Assembly: GCA_023053545.1 (NCBI GenBank)
Contig: JAKZAN010000007.1
Coordinates: 2,418,001-2,482,000, forward strand
Source: Lepidurus packardi
Lineage: Eukaryota; Arthropoda; Branchiopoda; Notostraca; Triopsidae
Length of the DNA stretch: 64,000 nucleotides
Direction of reading: 5' to 3'
Under the pieces are notes generated by a model. The model was not told the origin of the DNA. It saw nothing but the letters and a program-made list of their open reading frames with translations, and ran no database searches. A program made the position numbers and the translations under genes. Numbering within the stretch: the first letter of the stretch is position 1; every line of letters begins with the position of its first letter. Below are positions 26,151-40,000 of this stretch, in pieces.

Positions 26151-26990
26151 ACAATAAAATATTCTGGTACCTGTTATGCCAATAAAATACTGTATAACTG
26201 GTTATTAGAATTAGCCGCTTTATGGAATCAAATTCTAAAGGATCGATTCAAAATGATAAAATTCATAGCATTTTAATCGGATATTAGAATCAATTTCAAG
26301 AGAATCTTCACATGTACAGTAACGAAATTACAGTATTGCTACAAAGACGTATTGACCAATAGCATAGCTTTTACTCGTTTTGACCAATCCTGTCCTTTCC
26401 AGCCTACTAATACGCTTAGGGGAAATCCCTTCTAAACTCCCCAGTTAATTAACTGAGCAGGTTATTCAAGGAAATTAGCAGTTCCTTTAATTGATTGGGA
26501 AACTAAGAAGGGATGTCGTGTTGAGAACCCTACCAGCGTAGGCGTAGGTTTCAAGGGCGCAGTGTTAGCTATGTTTTAGACGTGCAGGTATAGAAAATGG
26601 CGACAAACAAGAAAAGAGTGGATTTACATGTAAAAGAGAAGTTGAGGTTAATTGAAACTTATGACAAATTAGATTTAAAAGATTTGCCACAAAGGGAAGC
26701 GGCCGTTGAGTTAGGAATTCCTGAATCATCCCTATCAAAATTGTTGAAAAATTGTTACGAAATAAGCAGTAGTGGGTGTATTGAATCTAGGAAAATCAGA
26801 TATGTGGGAAAGTGTCAAAAAGTAGACGATGCTTTGCTTCTTTGGTTTCAATAAGCCAGTTCGTTTCACGCGCCGGTTAATCGTAGCATTCTATTGCATA
26901 TTTCAGATTTTTGGTTATTAGAATCTCTGCTTAATAAAATCAATATTCACTTGACAAGCGTGATCACAATAAGCGGCATCTACTGTATTG
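26150..26990 (+). mobile_element. pogo/Tigger-type DNA transposon remnant
   Basis: Surrounds the CENP-B-like transposase fragment at 26597. The right side (about 26913-26987) ends in GCGGCATCTACTGTA, whose reverse complement starts TACAGTAGATGCCGC. This resembles the CAGT-type ends of Tigger elements followed by the CCGCTTATTGTGATCA form. The subterminal motif GGTTATTAGAAT occurs at both ends in the same orientation (about 26200 and 26913). A clean left terminus was not found, so the left boundary is approximate and the element appears truncated. Confidence 0.5.
26597..26911 (+). pseudogene. pogo/Tigger transposase N-terminal fragment
   Basis: The ATG at 26597 opens 85 codons with the layout of the CENP-B N-terminal helix-turn-helix seen in pogo/Tigger transposases. 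It has a basic start, LHVKEKLRLIETYDK, the recognition-helix region LGIPESSLSKLLKN, and a second helical segment ending VDDALLLWF. A stop codon follows at 26852-26854, yet family-like sequence continues in the same frame for about 19 codons (to about 26911). The stop is therefore an inactivating mutation. The rest of the transposase, including its DDE catalytic core, is absent. In the intact family this domain binds the transposon ends. Confidence 0.65.
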
Positions 26991-29900
26991 TAAAAACAAT
27001 AGAAATATTAGAATAGTCTTGCAATTAAATTATTGTAGTGGCTATTACCTTTGCCAGTAGATACTTCAAGTTTACATTGCACACATTTTGTACAGTGTAG
27101 AATAGACCAAGAAAAGACTTCGCAAGTTAAGATTTGTTAAGAAAGCTTAATATGTTAGATTTCGGACAATGTTAGGCAGTCGATTCCGTATTGTAAACGA
27201 AAGACTCGCTAAGGTTGGCAAGTTCCTATCGAGCATCGAGACCTAAAAATGGCTCGTCGCTACTTTATACCCTTCTTTACATTATTTTAAATGTAAGGGA
27301 GGATGGTTTGTTTCCTTTATACGAATATTAGAATTTTAGAAAACTTTATAGAATTTGGTTAACTGAATTAAATTTCCTATAAACTAACCAGGTGTTCCAA
27401 TTTCGAATGCAACGGCAATAATTTTCCAAAAATTAGGCTCGAATTAACTGGCATTATGGTATTTCGCAGTTTTAGTTTGAGATGTAGGGTGAGATCTAAT
27501 ACCCTTTATCCGGAAGTCCTTTTTATGTGTGTCACTTGAGTGTCAGTAATTAAGAACTAGTTTGTTGAATTAAGTGTATGTGGAGGGTTGAAGGAACGGA
27601 ACTTGCACAACAAGGCGGAGATACGACGCGTTCGTGTGTGCGGCCCTAACAACGCCCCCTTTTTGACGTTGTTATATAGGCTTGACCGTGACAAGGGTAA
27701 ATTGGCTGTCCCCAACCTTTCCCTCGCCCTCGTCCGGCAAGATGAGATTAATGCCTTGCTTCGAAATTATCGTATATTTCGCAATAGGGGAATGAGGCTG
27801 TATTGAGGTGTATACGTAATAAGCAACTTTGGCTTATACTTCGCTGAACACATTTCCCCCTCTTCGACTGCATACACTTTCAACTTACATTCCACGTCGT
27901 CACGTCATAATTGAGTGCTTTGTTCAACAAGGCCCCAGAGTCGAGGTTTTTTTCTAAAATTATTCAAAAATATTGTTCTCCTTCGTAGCTTTCAGTGTCG
28001 CGCGGATTAACTTCACCGATTTTATTTATTTTCTTGTATTTATTCGGTTAAAAAAGCAATTTAACTGCGTCGTCATAGACGTTAACCTTGTCAAGAAAGT
28101 AGATAAAATGAGCGGCCTAATATTGACTGACTTGAAAAGTCGCCAAAGTGGTGTACATGACCCCTTTGCCGTGGCAAAGAAGCGCGCTAGGTTTTCAGAA
28201 AGGGAGTTTCCGGGACCCATTTATGTCAGAGGTTTCTATTTGTTTCACTGTATGCAAATACGAAGGCTGGACAAGTTCCAACGTCCGAAAGGTGAACCGA
28301 AAGGACAACTCCCCTCGACGTCGCATTCAAACTTTTCGTGTGGAAATATATTATCGGTTGAGGAAGAGCCGAGTTTATCGGCCCCAAAAACTCGGAACTT
28401 AAGTTAAACCTTACTGTAACGGAAGCTCTATTACTTAACTCTTGATATGGTTGATGAAAGAGAGAGAGAGAGAGAGAGAGCGTACCTCAGTATAATATGT
28501 TAGAAAGGGAGTTTTGGTCGCCCGGAAATTTCCTGAGCATGTCAATGGGCTAGTCAGGAAGTAGACTGGAGTGGTTTGTGTGTAGTCGGAATGTGTGTTT
28601 ATACTGGGTTGACACGAAAGACGATGAGAAGCGACGTGTATTCCCGGAAATGGTCATTTCCCCTTTGCACTCATCTGCGAATATGAAATGTATTAATGTG
28701 TCTCTCAACGTGTATAAATCTCGTTCATCTGCAGTCAGCTCGAGAACATTGCACCCAAGCGTTGGGGTATTCAAATGATCTCCCCTACACTTTTTTTTCT
28801 CGTTTCCGCCCAGGATTTAAGAGCGAAACCACATTTTTTCAAAATTATTATTTATTTTCTGGTGGGAATCGTGATCCAGGCTTCATCGTGTAGGCTAAAC
28901 AGACCCGGGAAATTGTGGCTTTTTACATTCTGATTTTTTTTTCTGCGTTAGATAGAGCCTAGTCCGCAACGCACACTTGTTTGGTTTGGCTTCATCCTTT
29001 CTCTGGACTCTTTTGTTGACTGGTTGCTGGAGAATTGCCTTTCCCTCGTCCTTAATTAAGACTTGTGAGGGGAGCATGTGTGGTTTGGGCAGAAAATGGG
29101 AATATATAGTACGAATTCTTATGTGCGCCGTAATCTCAAGAGGCCGCAGTGTCCCCTGTAAGGTGTCAACAAGTGAAGGATCGGGGAGGGACTTGTTTTT
29201 GCCAACATGTGATATGAGGACTTTGCTCTGAAGCTGCAAGAGACAAGTGAAGCAGTTTATTAAACAAGCACGAGCGAGTCGACCAGTTTCGGCGAAAGGG
29301 CGAATACACACAAAGACACTGGGTAGCTAGAAACCGACGAGGAGCGTGATTTTCAGGTATTGCTGGGTATAAAGGGGATTGTCTTCGTCAGGGCATGGAA
29401 AAGCCCGGCAAAGCACACGTTCTAGTATGAATAGATAGATGAAGACATGTCTGAGAATCCCCCACCAAATCATCTCCAGGGAGATAAAGCACGGAGGCGA
29501 CCCCTTTTACAGAGGACACGCGGACAAACTGGTCGATAACGGTCCTCCTATATGAGATCCATCTCGGTGCGTCTTTGTTCTAACCGCAGCAAGGACATAT
29601 AATATATTAAGCGAGGAGGGGGTAAGGGAGTCTCCTGGCAGAGAGCACGAAGATGGGCAACGTGAATTTCTTTCCCTTCCAAGCGATTTCTTCTCCCCCT
29701 CTTCCCCCTTTCTTGTTTCAAAATTGGTTGTTACGTTCTATGTGCCAAGTTCCGCCTTATCCCTTGAGAAGTGGACAAAATGTCGGTGTAATTAAAAGGG
29801 TGGGTGCTGTGGGAGGAGCCTGCATTACGACGTCAAAACCGTTCGAAATGTTCTAGCTTGTCTTTCGGATGGATCTCCCAACTCCAAGTGAGCTGAGTTT

Positions 29901-32900
29901 CCCCATATCATGAATTTGGTATTTGGGCACTCTCAGCTTTCAATACTCTTAAAAGCAGGTTTTGGCGTCGTAGTAGGTATTGTTCCTGAACCGTGAAATA
30001 ACAGAGTATCGTTACTCGACCCACAGATTGAAAGGAGAATCTGTAGAACAGAGAAAACGCTGGCGCATTTTTAGGTGTCAGTTTCACGGTTGTTGCCAAT
30101 CCTCCCCAACGAAAAGAAATTAATTTTGGTTCCTCGCTGAGAAAGACCCCCCTCTTCTTTGAAAAAATTTTAAATTTCGAAACGTGTGAAAAATTTAAAA
30201 AGTTGGTGAAAAATTGTGAAATTTCGAAAAAAAATGTACTGAAACATCGAAAATTAAAAATGAAATGAAGTTCTGAAAAATGGGGAAAGTTCCCCGGGGT
30301 AGAGATTACGCAACCTAGTAAAAGTGTGCGGAATGCCTGCAAGTATTAGCTATTGGAGTCTCTGTAACTTCTCCTGACAAATTTCTGCGTGAATGGCTGG
30401 CAGACGCCAGTGCCTGTAAACAGTAAATAAGCGGGCAGGAAACACTACGTTGACTATGACGATGCGTTGGTTTGTTAGTTCGCTGCATTAGCTCAGTGTA
30501 AAAAGGGGAGGGCGAGAGGATTTATTTTTAGTTCAAGTCAGCGCCGAGAATGGAGTTGTGAGAGAAGAGAAAGAGGGTGCTATTTGCATTAGAGCAGAAG
30601 CCCTGTGGATGGAGAGCAACTCAAACAACGGATTTTACGATTAGGATAGTGTCTTCCTAATAAAAAAAACAACAACTAATATTCGGTTCCCGGGATTGCG
30701 GTCTAGACACTTTCGCTGTTGGAATGAAATCAAGTTAAAAGTTACGACCCACGAGAATGTCCCGCACGTCCGCCGTTGCGTGTGTTGCAGCTACTCAAGC
30801 AGCTCCTACAGGGAGGAAGATTGGGGTGTGAGAGATAATTGCGGGACGTTGTGTTATCTTATCACCTGTTATGTCGCTTGAGTGTGGAACGAAGAGCCAC
30901 ATGGGATCAAGTGTCCCTTTTCCCTCTGTAATCTGCTTCATGTTCATTCCCATACTGGCTGGGCATTTTATGCCCACATGAGAGAAAGAAGAACGGATGT
31001 TGGAAATAGCAAGATAATACAGAGTTTCATATTTCGACGTCATATTGGGAACCCATTGCTTTACTGTTTCGCGTTTCCAAAACGGCGATTTTTTATTAAC
31101 AGCGGGGAACGGACACAAAGAGACATAAAAAAGTTGTGGTCGTCCGTACATCTTTTGTCATGCGTGAACGAGCTCATGAATTGTTGTCAACGCACAAATT
31201 AATGCCACTTTAGAGGGGGGAAGGCGGGTTCTATATTGTATAGCCAGCAAAGAAGCTTTTTTCCCTTCTTCTTCGTGAGGCTAGTTTCGAATGGATCTTT
31301 CCCAAACGGCTTCGTGGCGTTTTTCAAGAAGTCGGAAGTTTTTAACAAGGACTTTACTTTTTAACGGGACTTATTTTTTGTTTTATTTGAAAGTTTATAT
31401 TTTGGAGGGAAATCTCCCTTTCACCCAGTTCGTAGAAAAGGGATAGGACGTGCAGTTGGCGTGATTTTCTATTTTAAACAAAAATAAAAAAGTTTCAAGA
31501 ATTTCGAGCTTTATACACCAATTCCGAACTTCGTTTCTTGCAACCTGCAGCAAGCTTAAAAGCAGCAGGTGCGGATCAAGAGCTTTGCTAAAAAATGTAG
31601 TTTAGCACGCAAGGCAACCGGAGTAGAAGCCCGGAAAGTCGCGAGCTTTCCAAGGCTATGTACTGCTCGCCAAGTACTATACGTACTGTGTACAGTTCGT
31701 AATGACAGGAAACATTAAATACGGGAGAGCATCACGATACTATCAATTTGAGGCCGCATTGTTGATATAGCTGTGCCTTAGTGGCTATTTCTTGTGTTAG
31801 GTACGTACTTGCGTGCCCCTTTTGATACTTTGCCGCAAATTTTTAGGGTAAATTGCACCACCGTGTGCTGCAGTTAACAGATCACGTTTCTTTGTTGTAT
31901 TTCGTGGTTCAGGATAGTTATACTTGTCGTCTTTAAAAGGTGTCATAACAGGTAGTCAGACTGGGGGAAAAAGCACTTCCATAAAACAGAAATGTCAGTT
32001 GGAAGGGAAAAGTTGCGCGCGCTGAGGCGGTGGTTTTGCCAGCGTTGCGGCGCTGATGCTAGTTCTGCCTTTCAGCCTCTGCGTTACGTTAGAAAGGATA
32101 TGGAAGTTCTGCGTTGCATGTGCGTCCTCCGCAAGCACAGGAAAACTCCCTCCAATCGTACATACAATTGGTCCGTGTGGGGCACGGAACCACAGTTCAG
32201 TTCTAACCGAGAGTCCAAACGGATCGAGAACGATTTCGCTAGTTTTTAGCTTGACATGTTTTTCACTTGACAAGACCGTCCCTAGTAAACTCGACGTGGA
32301 ACCTTTAGTGGGCCGATCTTGGCTGGTCATGTGAATCTTTGTTTACAAAGTTGGGTGTTCCTACGTAGTTTTTTTTTTTGTGAAAATAAAAACAAGACTC
32401 CTTCAGGCAACTTGTAGTGCAGAACGCCGCATGAAAGACTGCTTAATGCGTGGCGTGACAGCACATCGAAGAAGACATCGGCCATATCGTGGATGAAAGT
32501 AGCCAACGAGACAGAACACAAGACGTGGACGAGGCACGGCACGACGAGCCCCTTTTGTACAGACTTGCAGTTGCTTGCGAGGAGTTATTGATCACAAAAG
32601 GGAACTGGGGAATATGGTATCGTCGGCCTGAATGGAGTTCTGTAGATAATAGAACAATCCAAAAGCTTGCCCTTGGATGCGATACACCAAGTCTTATTGG
32701 GTTCCATAGTTTTGATCCCCGGGCATAGCCACGCGTGAGCCGTGTCCATCAGCATCTCTGTTAGGCGGGAGAGGGCGGTGGGGTGGTCCAAGTGAAACGT
32801 AAACAATTTGGGAAAGCAGCAGTGCAATCCTGGTTCCCTGATCTGGGTGTTGAGCTGTACGTTAACCGCAGACGCCAATCAGCCCCGTAAGAGAACGTTG

Positions 32901-34094
32901 TTAAGCTAAAGTAAATGGATAGCATTCTGGAGCCACTTGATCGAAACAAACCTTCAAAGACGAAATGAAAACATTGGATTTGGGAGACAGGGAGATTTTT
33001 CCCTCCCCTGGGTTGCGATTGTTTGTAAGCCTGTTGCATCCAGATGACTTTTGTATGGCCGGCGCGCTTTGAGTGGTGTTAGTAGCCAAACGTCGTGGGT
33101 CGCTCTCTTTTGGATGCATAATAGTGTTGGCCGTAAAGCGTGAAAAAGGCGCGGGCACTTGGCTACTTCTCTGGGAGTTAGTATTCCAACAACGGTGTAC
33201 GACGTTTGTGGCCTCGTAGTCCGTAACGAAGTTGCGGGTCGTAAGAGTTGTATAGAGGGGTGGGTGGCGTATGCCGCGTATAACGACCTGGGAGTCAACA
33301 TGAATAGAAACCATTTTTGCGCCCGGGAAATGCACCAGCTTCAACCCCGGCTTGACTCGACTCGTGCAATTGTCAACAGGAAGGGATCGGAAGGAAGACG
33401 CGAGGTTTACGCTGCTCTGTAGCTGTTGCTGCTCCAGGCTTTGGCTGTATGTGTAGGCGCATATGCAAGACGACAAGCGAACCCAAGCAAAGTCCTGATG
33501 GTGCATATTTGTGTTTGATAAGCTTATCATGAACGCGCACTACGGTCCGGCTGGTCTATATGTGCTCTTTACTTACGTGGCTGTTTCACAATAATCAAGC
33601 CCCGTTTGGCTCAAACAGTGTTATCAGCCTTAGAAATCTCTTATCATACAGGCAGTTTTCCCCTCTTGCTTATCTCAGTTTTTTGCCCCGGACCAATATC
33701 GTCCTGCAGCTAGAAAACTAAGCTCGGGCGAGCATATTTTCTTCATTTACCCGTCAAATAGAGAGCACATAGGGCAATTCAGTGCGGACCTACGTTGTGA
33801 CAACGCCGGTGGCGAGCGAGAAGAAAATCGTGTTTCAACTAGATACTGCCGAGTCGCTCTGAAGAGGTCAACGAAAAAGTGTCTCAACTGCAAAGCTATT
33901 AAGCGTCGCGATCAAGTTGAAGCCGCGAAATTTCCAGGTCGACGTGTTCGCGATTAGCATTCAAATTCGGGTTTCATACAGTTTGGAGACGGCTACACAG
34001 TTTTCTTTGCCCAAACTTGGATACAAAAAATATATATAAATATATACAAAGAGGGAGAGTGGTGGAGTAGTGCCAAAAGTGGGTGATTTTGACC
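26991..34094. other. long stretch without a recognised gene, upstream of CELF
   Basis: I could support no coding exon. A GA repeat lies at about 28459-28480. Several frames of 80-210 codons overlap antiparallel frames of similar length (28895-29311 minus, 30795-31151 minus/30882-31202 plus, 32901-33530 minus). None has a recognisable domain. The 31.5-34.0 kb part probably contains CELF promoter and 5'UTR; a TATATATAAATATATA run lies just upstream of its first coding exon (about 34028-34048). Confidence 0.35.
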
Positions 34095-37000
34095 ATGAGT
34101 GAAAGCGGCTTGAAATATGAAACCATGGACATGCTCAATTCATTGAATGCCTTAGCGGGGAAAATATCGCCCCAAAATCGAGAAGATTCTTTGTCCGGTA
34201 ACTCGCCCAGTGACGATTCGCCGACCGGCAACAATCCCATCAGGCAAGTTGTAGGAGACCATTCTCTCCCTATAGATTTGTATAATGACTGCAGTCAAAA
34301 CCTAGTCAACGTCTAACAAAGTTTAAGCAAATGGGGGTCATGTCATTACATTAGGATTCCCCTTTTTTCTGTATGGCTTTGCAGCATTTTCTAACTCTTG
34401 TGGCGAGGAAAGAAATGGATAATGAAAGGCTATGGAATTAGCTGGCTAGAGCTTTAATCCGTTGAGTAAAAATGACGAGCATTATTCCTTGTTTGACGTG
34501 CTGCAACATGCAGATCCAATTACCGAGTGTTTGTTTGGTCCCGTGCACTCGGAGAAAACCAGCTGAGCTCGGGAGGTGGGGCGTTGCTGTTAATTGTAAC
34601 CGTTGGTAATTCCAACACGGTCGAATTACTGTACTAGATACGCCCCCTTTTTAGTTTCTAAAACCTGACTCCCCCAAAAAATGTGGTCGGTCAGTTTTAG
34701 GATTCATAAACTAGGGTTTTCATTTGCAAGGTCGAAGGTACTCCCATCGGACTGTACCCCTTTGGGCAATAATAAGTTGGCCGCCTTTTTTCTACGTTTT
34801 TTTTTTATTTTTTCGTATCGTGTTGCAACGCTTCAGGAACTTCAGGAACGCTCCGAATATGAGGTGTTGCTGTGTCGGCCAGTAAAAGATAGTGTAATGA
34901 GAGAGATTAAGTGAATGCATGGAAACAGAGGTAATCGAATGCAGGGGTAGAGAAAGTAGGAAAAAACGGACTTTGGTATGAAATAGACAGTGAAATGAGA
35001 TTGCGAGTGAGATAAAAGGAGTCTCTATCACATGACCTAACTTGGGAGGATGTGTATAGGAAAAGTATTCTGGCGTCTATCGTATATGCCGGAAATGGGC
35101 CAAAGGGAGCGATATCCTATGCAAATGCAACCCTGCTTATACGCAATCCCAGTTGCTAGTCCACGGAACTGTCCGTGTTAAGGCCCGTCGTTCGGTGGAA
35201 AAACTTCCTGTTCCTTTTCTACTCCTTTTTTCCCTGCTTTCATACTCCCCTGAAAAATTGGAAAATGATAGATGGAAAAATTGGATTTTCGTTACAGAGT
35301 CTGAGCTTCAGCTTGCTTACTATCCTGTTTGCTATGCCTGATAGATCATCTAAAGTCCGTTAATTTTTATTCGTCTGCTTTCTTGTCTACTTTTTCCTTG
35401 TTGCGTTCCTGCATCGGTATCACCATGCTTCTATCAATTCTGATAAGGGGAGGGGATGCTACAGGCGAGCATTTTTACTCGAAAAGCTCTTATGAGCAAC
35501 GATTTAGCTCCAAATAATTATCAAGCCAGGTCAGTGATTCAGCTAGGACACGCAAATACCAAACTCCGTTGCCTGAGCACAAAGTTGCTCCTGAATAATA
35601 ATAACCCTAAAAAACAAAAAGAAGGAGAAATAAAAAATGCTTATACGAGGGGAAAAGTCGGTCGTTCAGTTTTGGGAGGGATGAAAAGTAGGTTAGGAAA
35701 TCACGGAATAATGAAGTAGCACCTGGGGACACAAGAAGTACGTCTTATGGCTTTGGATGTGGGTAAAGGGCGGACTCAGGGATGCTTGAGGGGGGCAAGG
35801 AGCGGTGTGTACGTGTGTGCTCTGGCTGGGTTTGAGGAAGTGTTGCCATAACAACGTGATGTTGGTGGGCAAGAGCAAAGAGCGCAAGAGAGTTCGTTAT
35901 TTTTGAATAAAGCGATTTAGTTAGAGGGAGAAGCAGAGCCAGGGAGAAGGCGATGCGAGGTTGATGGAGGTGTATTGAGTATCCAAGGGGAGTCAACTTG
36001 TAATGGGAGAAACGAGATGTATTGATTTGCTCTCTGCTCCTATAAAGCTGGCGAGCTGTGCGCTCTGGGCTCGTAACTCGGAAGTCACAAGTCTGCATCA
36101 GTAAAGAGAGCAGCAGCCAAACTTTCAGCAGGCTTCCAAACTTTTTAGGGACAACGTTAAACTACGGGTCGTCAGGGAGCGCAAGTTTGAGTCAGTACGA
36201 ATTGAAGAAAGCGCCTTCTGCTTGGCGGATAACTTTTGCTATGTATAATTAATCGCCAGGACTCCTCCGGAACTTTCCAAGCCAAGACACAGTTGGCGAC
36301 AATCAAGAGAAGGACAAAACGGGTGGGATTTTTTTTTAATTAGCTGAGAGTTTCCTGTCGAAGTCATTGAGTTGCACGCGGGAGAACGAGGGAAAGAAGA
36401 TTGGAGACGGGGGTTAAGCCGAACTAGAAAAGAAATAAAGAGGTGTGTACAAAAGGGTGCTGCATGTGAATACAGAAATTACACAGTTCACGTTAGAGAA
36501 TCCAGTTAAGGAAACGTCTATAGAAATGGGGTTCCGGGGCTAATTTGGCGATGGCACAGGAGCAGAAGCTGGCTGGTGCGCAGAGTTATTTTTAAAGCGC
36601 AGTTCTTTCACTTTTTTGGGGTTCAGTTTTTAGGTCGTAAAGAAGTATCGGGTTGAAAATGGTTGTGCTTTCAACGCACTTTTCTATATGACAGATTTTC
36701 ACTAGCAAATGTCGGCTTTTAACACCTTTCACTGAAAAGTGCATTAATGTAACTCTCGTTCATTTATTGAATTTTCGGTATTCATTTTCCACATTCACTT
36801 AATTCTCGTTTTTCCCTCTCAATTTCTAGGAGTATTATGAACGCTGGGATGACGAAAATGGACCAACCAGATCCTGATACCATTAAGATGTTCGTGGGTC
36901 AAGTTCCGCGATCTATGGATGAGAATGATTTGCGCAAGATGTTTGAGGAATTTGGCAGTGTGCACCAAGTTAACGTCTTACGGGACAAAGTTACTGGCCA

Positions 37001-40000
37001 AAGTAAAGGTAAGCAACACAACATCCTGTCTCTTGATCATTCAGCAATTTTTTGTAAGCTCTCTACGCTTTCCTTGCCAAGTCGGACAAAATTAGCCTTA
37101 ATTGATCATCCATGCGACGGGGCTAAGAATAGAGAACAATCTACGGCGAGTTCTGGATCGGAGCCGGCTCTATATACCCTCTCGAAATCTATTCTTGAAT
37201 TTAAGTGGGACATTTTCAGTGTCTAATGCTTCGGCGAACAGCGTACTTTGTCAAGCTTTTTGTTAAACTGCTTTTAAGAGCAAAGGGAAGAAAACAAAAA
37301 GCACTAATCGTACACGCATGGTGTGTTTTAAGGCCTGGTGCCTGTTAAGATGGATTGACAGTTTCTCTATGCTGTTTCCTAAAAAAAAGAATTACCTACA
37401 ACTCGGGGAGTTCCCAAGGATTGTTCAATTCCAGTCAAAAAGTCATCTTTTTCAGGTTAACTTGATGGATTGCCTTAATAAAACGATCCAGAACTGTGAG
37501 CTTTTCCAGGTTAACTTCATGGATATCCTTAATTGATTCAGAAGTGTGAGCTTTTCAGGTTAACTTCGTGGATTAGCTTAAGGCCCCGCTATACCTTAAC
37601 TCGGTGTAGGCGGTTAGCATGGAGAGTTTCGGAACAACTTCTTGAGAAAACCAGTATATTATACCAGTATAGTAAAACCAGAAACAAAACTAGCGTAGAA
37701 AACTTTCCCGGCAATTAGCTATCTATTTCTTTGCTTACGCTCTTACGCAAGGTTTTCGCAAAACAATAACAAACATCAGCGCCATCTGTGACTCTTTGCC
37801 ATCAATAAGCTAAGGTATACGAGAGCCTTAGTTAAACGATTGAGAAGTGTGAGAAAGAGAGAAAATGAAAAGTTTAAAAGCTCGTTAAATTCGTAACGCG
37901 AGTCATTGAACAGGTGAATCTAGCCAGGAAGACGGTGGAAACGATTCCGGAGGTGATGCACCTGCTTCGGCGTGGGCAAATAGCTCAACGCAATATTCCC
38001 CCCTCGTGTTTTTCGAAGAGCAAGGTGGCGTGGAGGACAAGCAAGTTATTTTTGGCTCTCAAGCAACAAGCTTTGGCAAACGGTCTTAACCAAGTCTTGA
38101 ACTCGTGTCATGCCGGGCCTTCCTTATTTTTAAAAGTCGCCCAACTCATTTCTACGTGCCTTTCCCGGTCGCATGTTATATATGGACGGGTGAGGGGAGG
38201 CGGCGAAGTGTTCACTCCCAATCGCGCGTTGTTTCTCCTTTGAAAACTTCCGCATAGTCGGCGTTTTTTGTGCCAAAATGCCGTTAACCGCATCTTTTTA
38301 CAACTGGGTGGCTGCCAAGCACCCAAGACCGATGATGAAGATAGAGCCTATAGAAATTAAAATTAACAGACGAGCGAGCTCGAAATCACGGAATAGACGT
38401 GGCGAAATGTGTTAGACTTTCATGTGCTGGTCCCCTTGACAACTTGTCAGCAATTTTCTTTCTTTCTTTCTTTCTTATTTGGCGCTCTGATGTGGACCAA
38501 CTTTTCCCTCTCGGTAAAGCTGTCTTGTATTCGAAATTCCGGGGAAGTCGGGCTGGGCTTCGCTTGAATGAAATTATGCTGTGGTACCCGGGGAAGGTTT
38601 AGAGGGGATGCATTGCGTGACTAGGCATTCATCCCATCACCGAGTTCGGTTACGGACGACGTGCTCAGGCTATCTAAATGAATCCAGTTAGCTTCCAGGA
38701 TTTCTCCTATGTGTACCATAGAGTACTGGCTGCCCCAACTTTTGATCACTAATAATGAATTAGAAGCAGACTCGCAAACACCACCAGCACAACAGTCTTA
38801 TCTTCGTTGGGCTCTTGCGTATTTCCAGCGGAACTCAGCCAGCACCTGACGAAAGTCCAATGCCTTTCGTTCTTTGTGCTGAGAGCTGCAGTTAGGGAAG
38901 CAACACTATCATAATGTTGTTTAAAAAAAAAAAAAAAAAAAAAACTTATTGTAATCTTATCAGTACAAAGTTGAAGCTTTCCAGTCTTCTTTTCTAGTGT
39001 ATTAGACTTGGATTGTTACGCTTAGATCCGGAAGAATTTGGGATTGATAACAATTTGAAATTGACCTGGGGCTTCAATTGCGGTGTTTGGAAATTGGACT
39101 GCTTTTTTGACATCCTAGAAAGAAAAAGTACAGATATTCGTCTGTCCTTCCTCGCGTGGATTTCCCCGGTGACCACTTGTGTTACTAACCCCGTCGGGGA
39201 CATTGGGGGGAGGGGGTGTGTGAGCTTTCGGAGAAAAGATAAAGAGACAACAGAGTAGCGACATATGACACGAATCGAGAATTGCTGGACCAAACCAGTT
39301 TTGAGGAAGAAAATGGTTTTATTTAAAGGGGGGCTGTACTGAATCTAATCTTGTACATTTGCATGCCCGGGCATGTAGGAACGCACTGAGAACAAGAGCC
39401 ACTTTTTGACTTCTCTTAGATTCCGTATTTTTTGGGAGGCTGTTGTATGACTTTGTTAACTGATGGGCCTTACTTATTGGACGTAATCGAGTCGATAATT
39501 CATTAGCAGGGAACTTTGTTGTGCTTTGAGCAGTGGTACTGTATCATTAAGAGTGTTAACCAGTACAGACCTGATGCGTGCAGCTAGATCATTAGCTGAG
39601 ATCTGGTGCACGATAATATGAACAAGGATGACAAAAGGGAATCTTATTGCGGTTTCTCCCAGCGCGTTTGACGTCTAATCTCTAGGAAGACGGGGTGGTC
39701 GTTCCGTTTCCTAGGAAATAACGGGCTTAATACGACCTCCATCAGTAGAACTTTTTTTCTCCCTTTTTCTTTCTTTCTATCCCCCTTCAATCTTAACGGG
39801 ATAAGGTCAGGCAGCTACACAATGCTTTCATCAGAACAGGTTAGAGCAGAACTCCGCAACGGGAACTTGGGAAGCAGTCAAGAAGCATGTTCTCTTTGGC
39901 GTGAGGGTTGTATTCGCCTTCCTTCTTTGCTCATGACTGTAGACCATTGATTAACGGACTCGGCTGCCGAGTGTTAATGGTCGGGGTTCGAATGAGATGA

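Noticed and set aside
28895-29311. 138-codon minus-strand frame opposite an 84-codon plus-strand frame
   Set aside because: Mutually antisense frames without domain or conserved motif; most likely chance.
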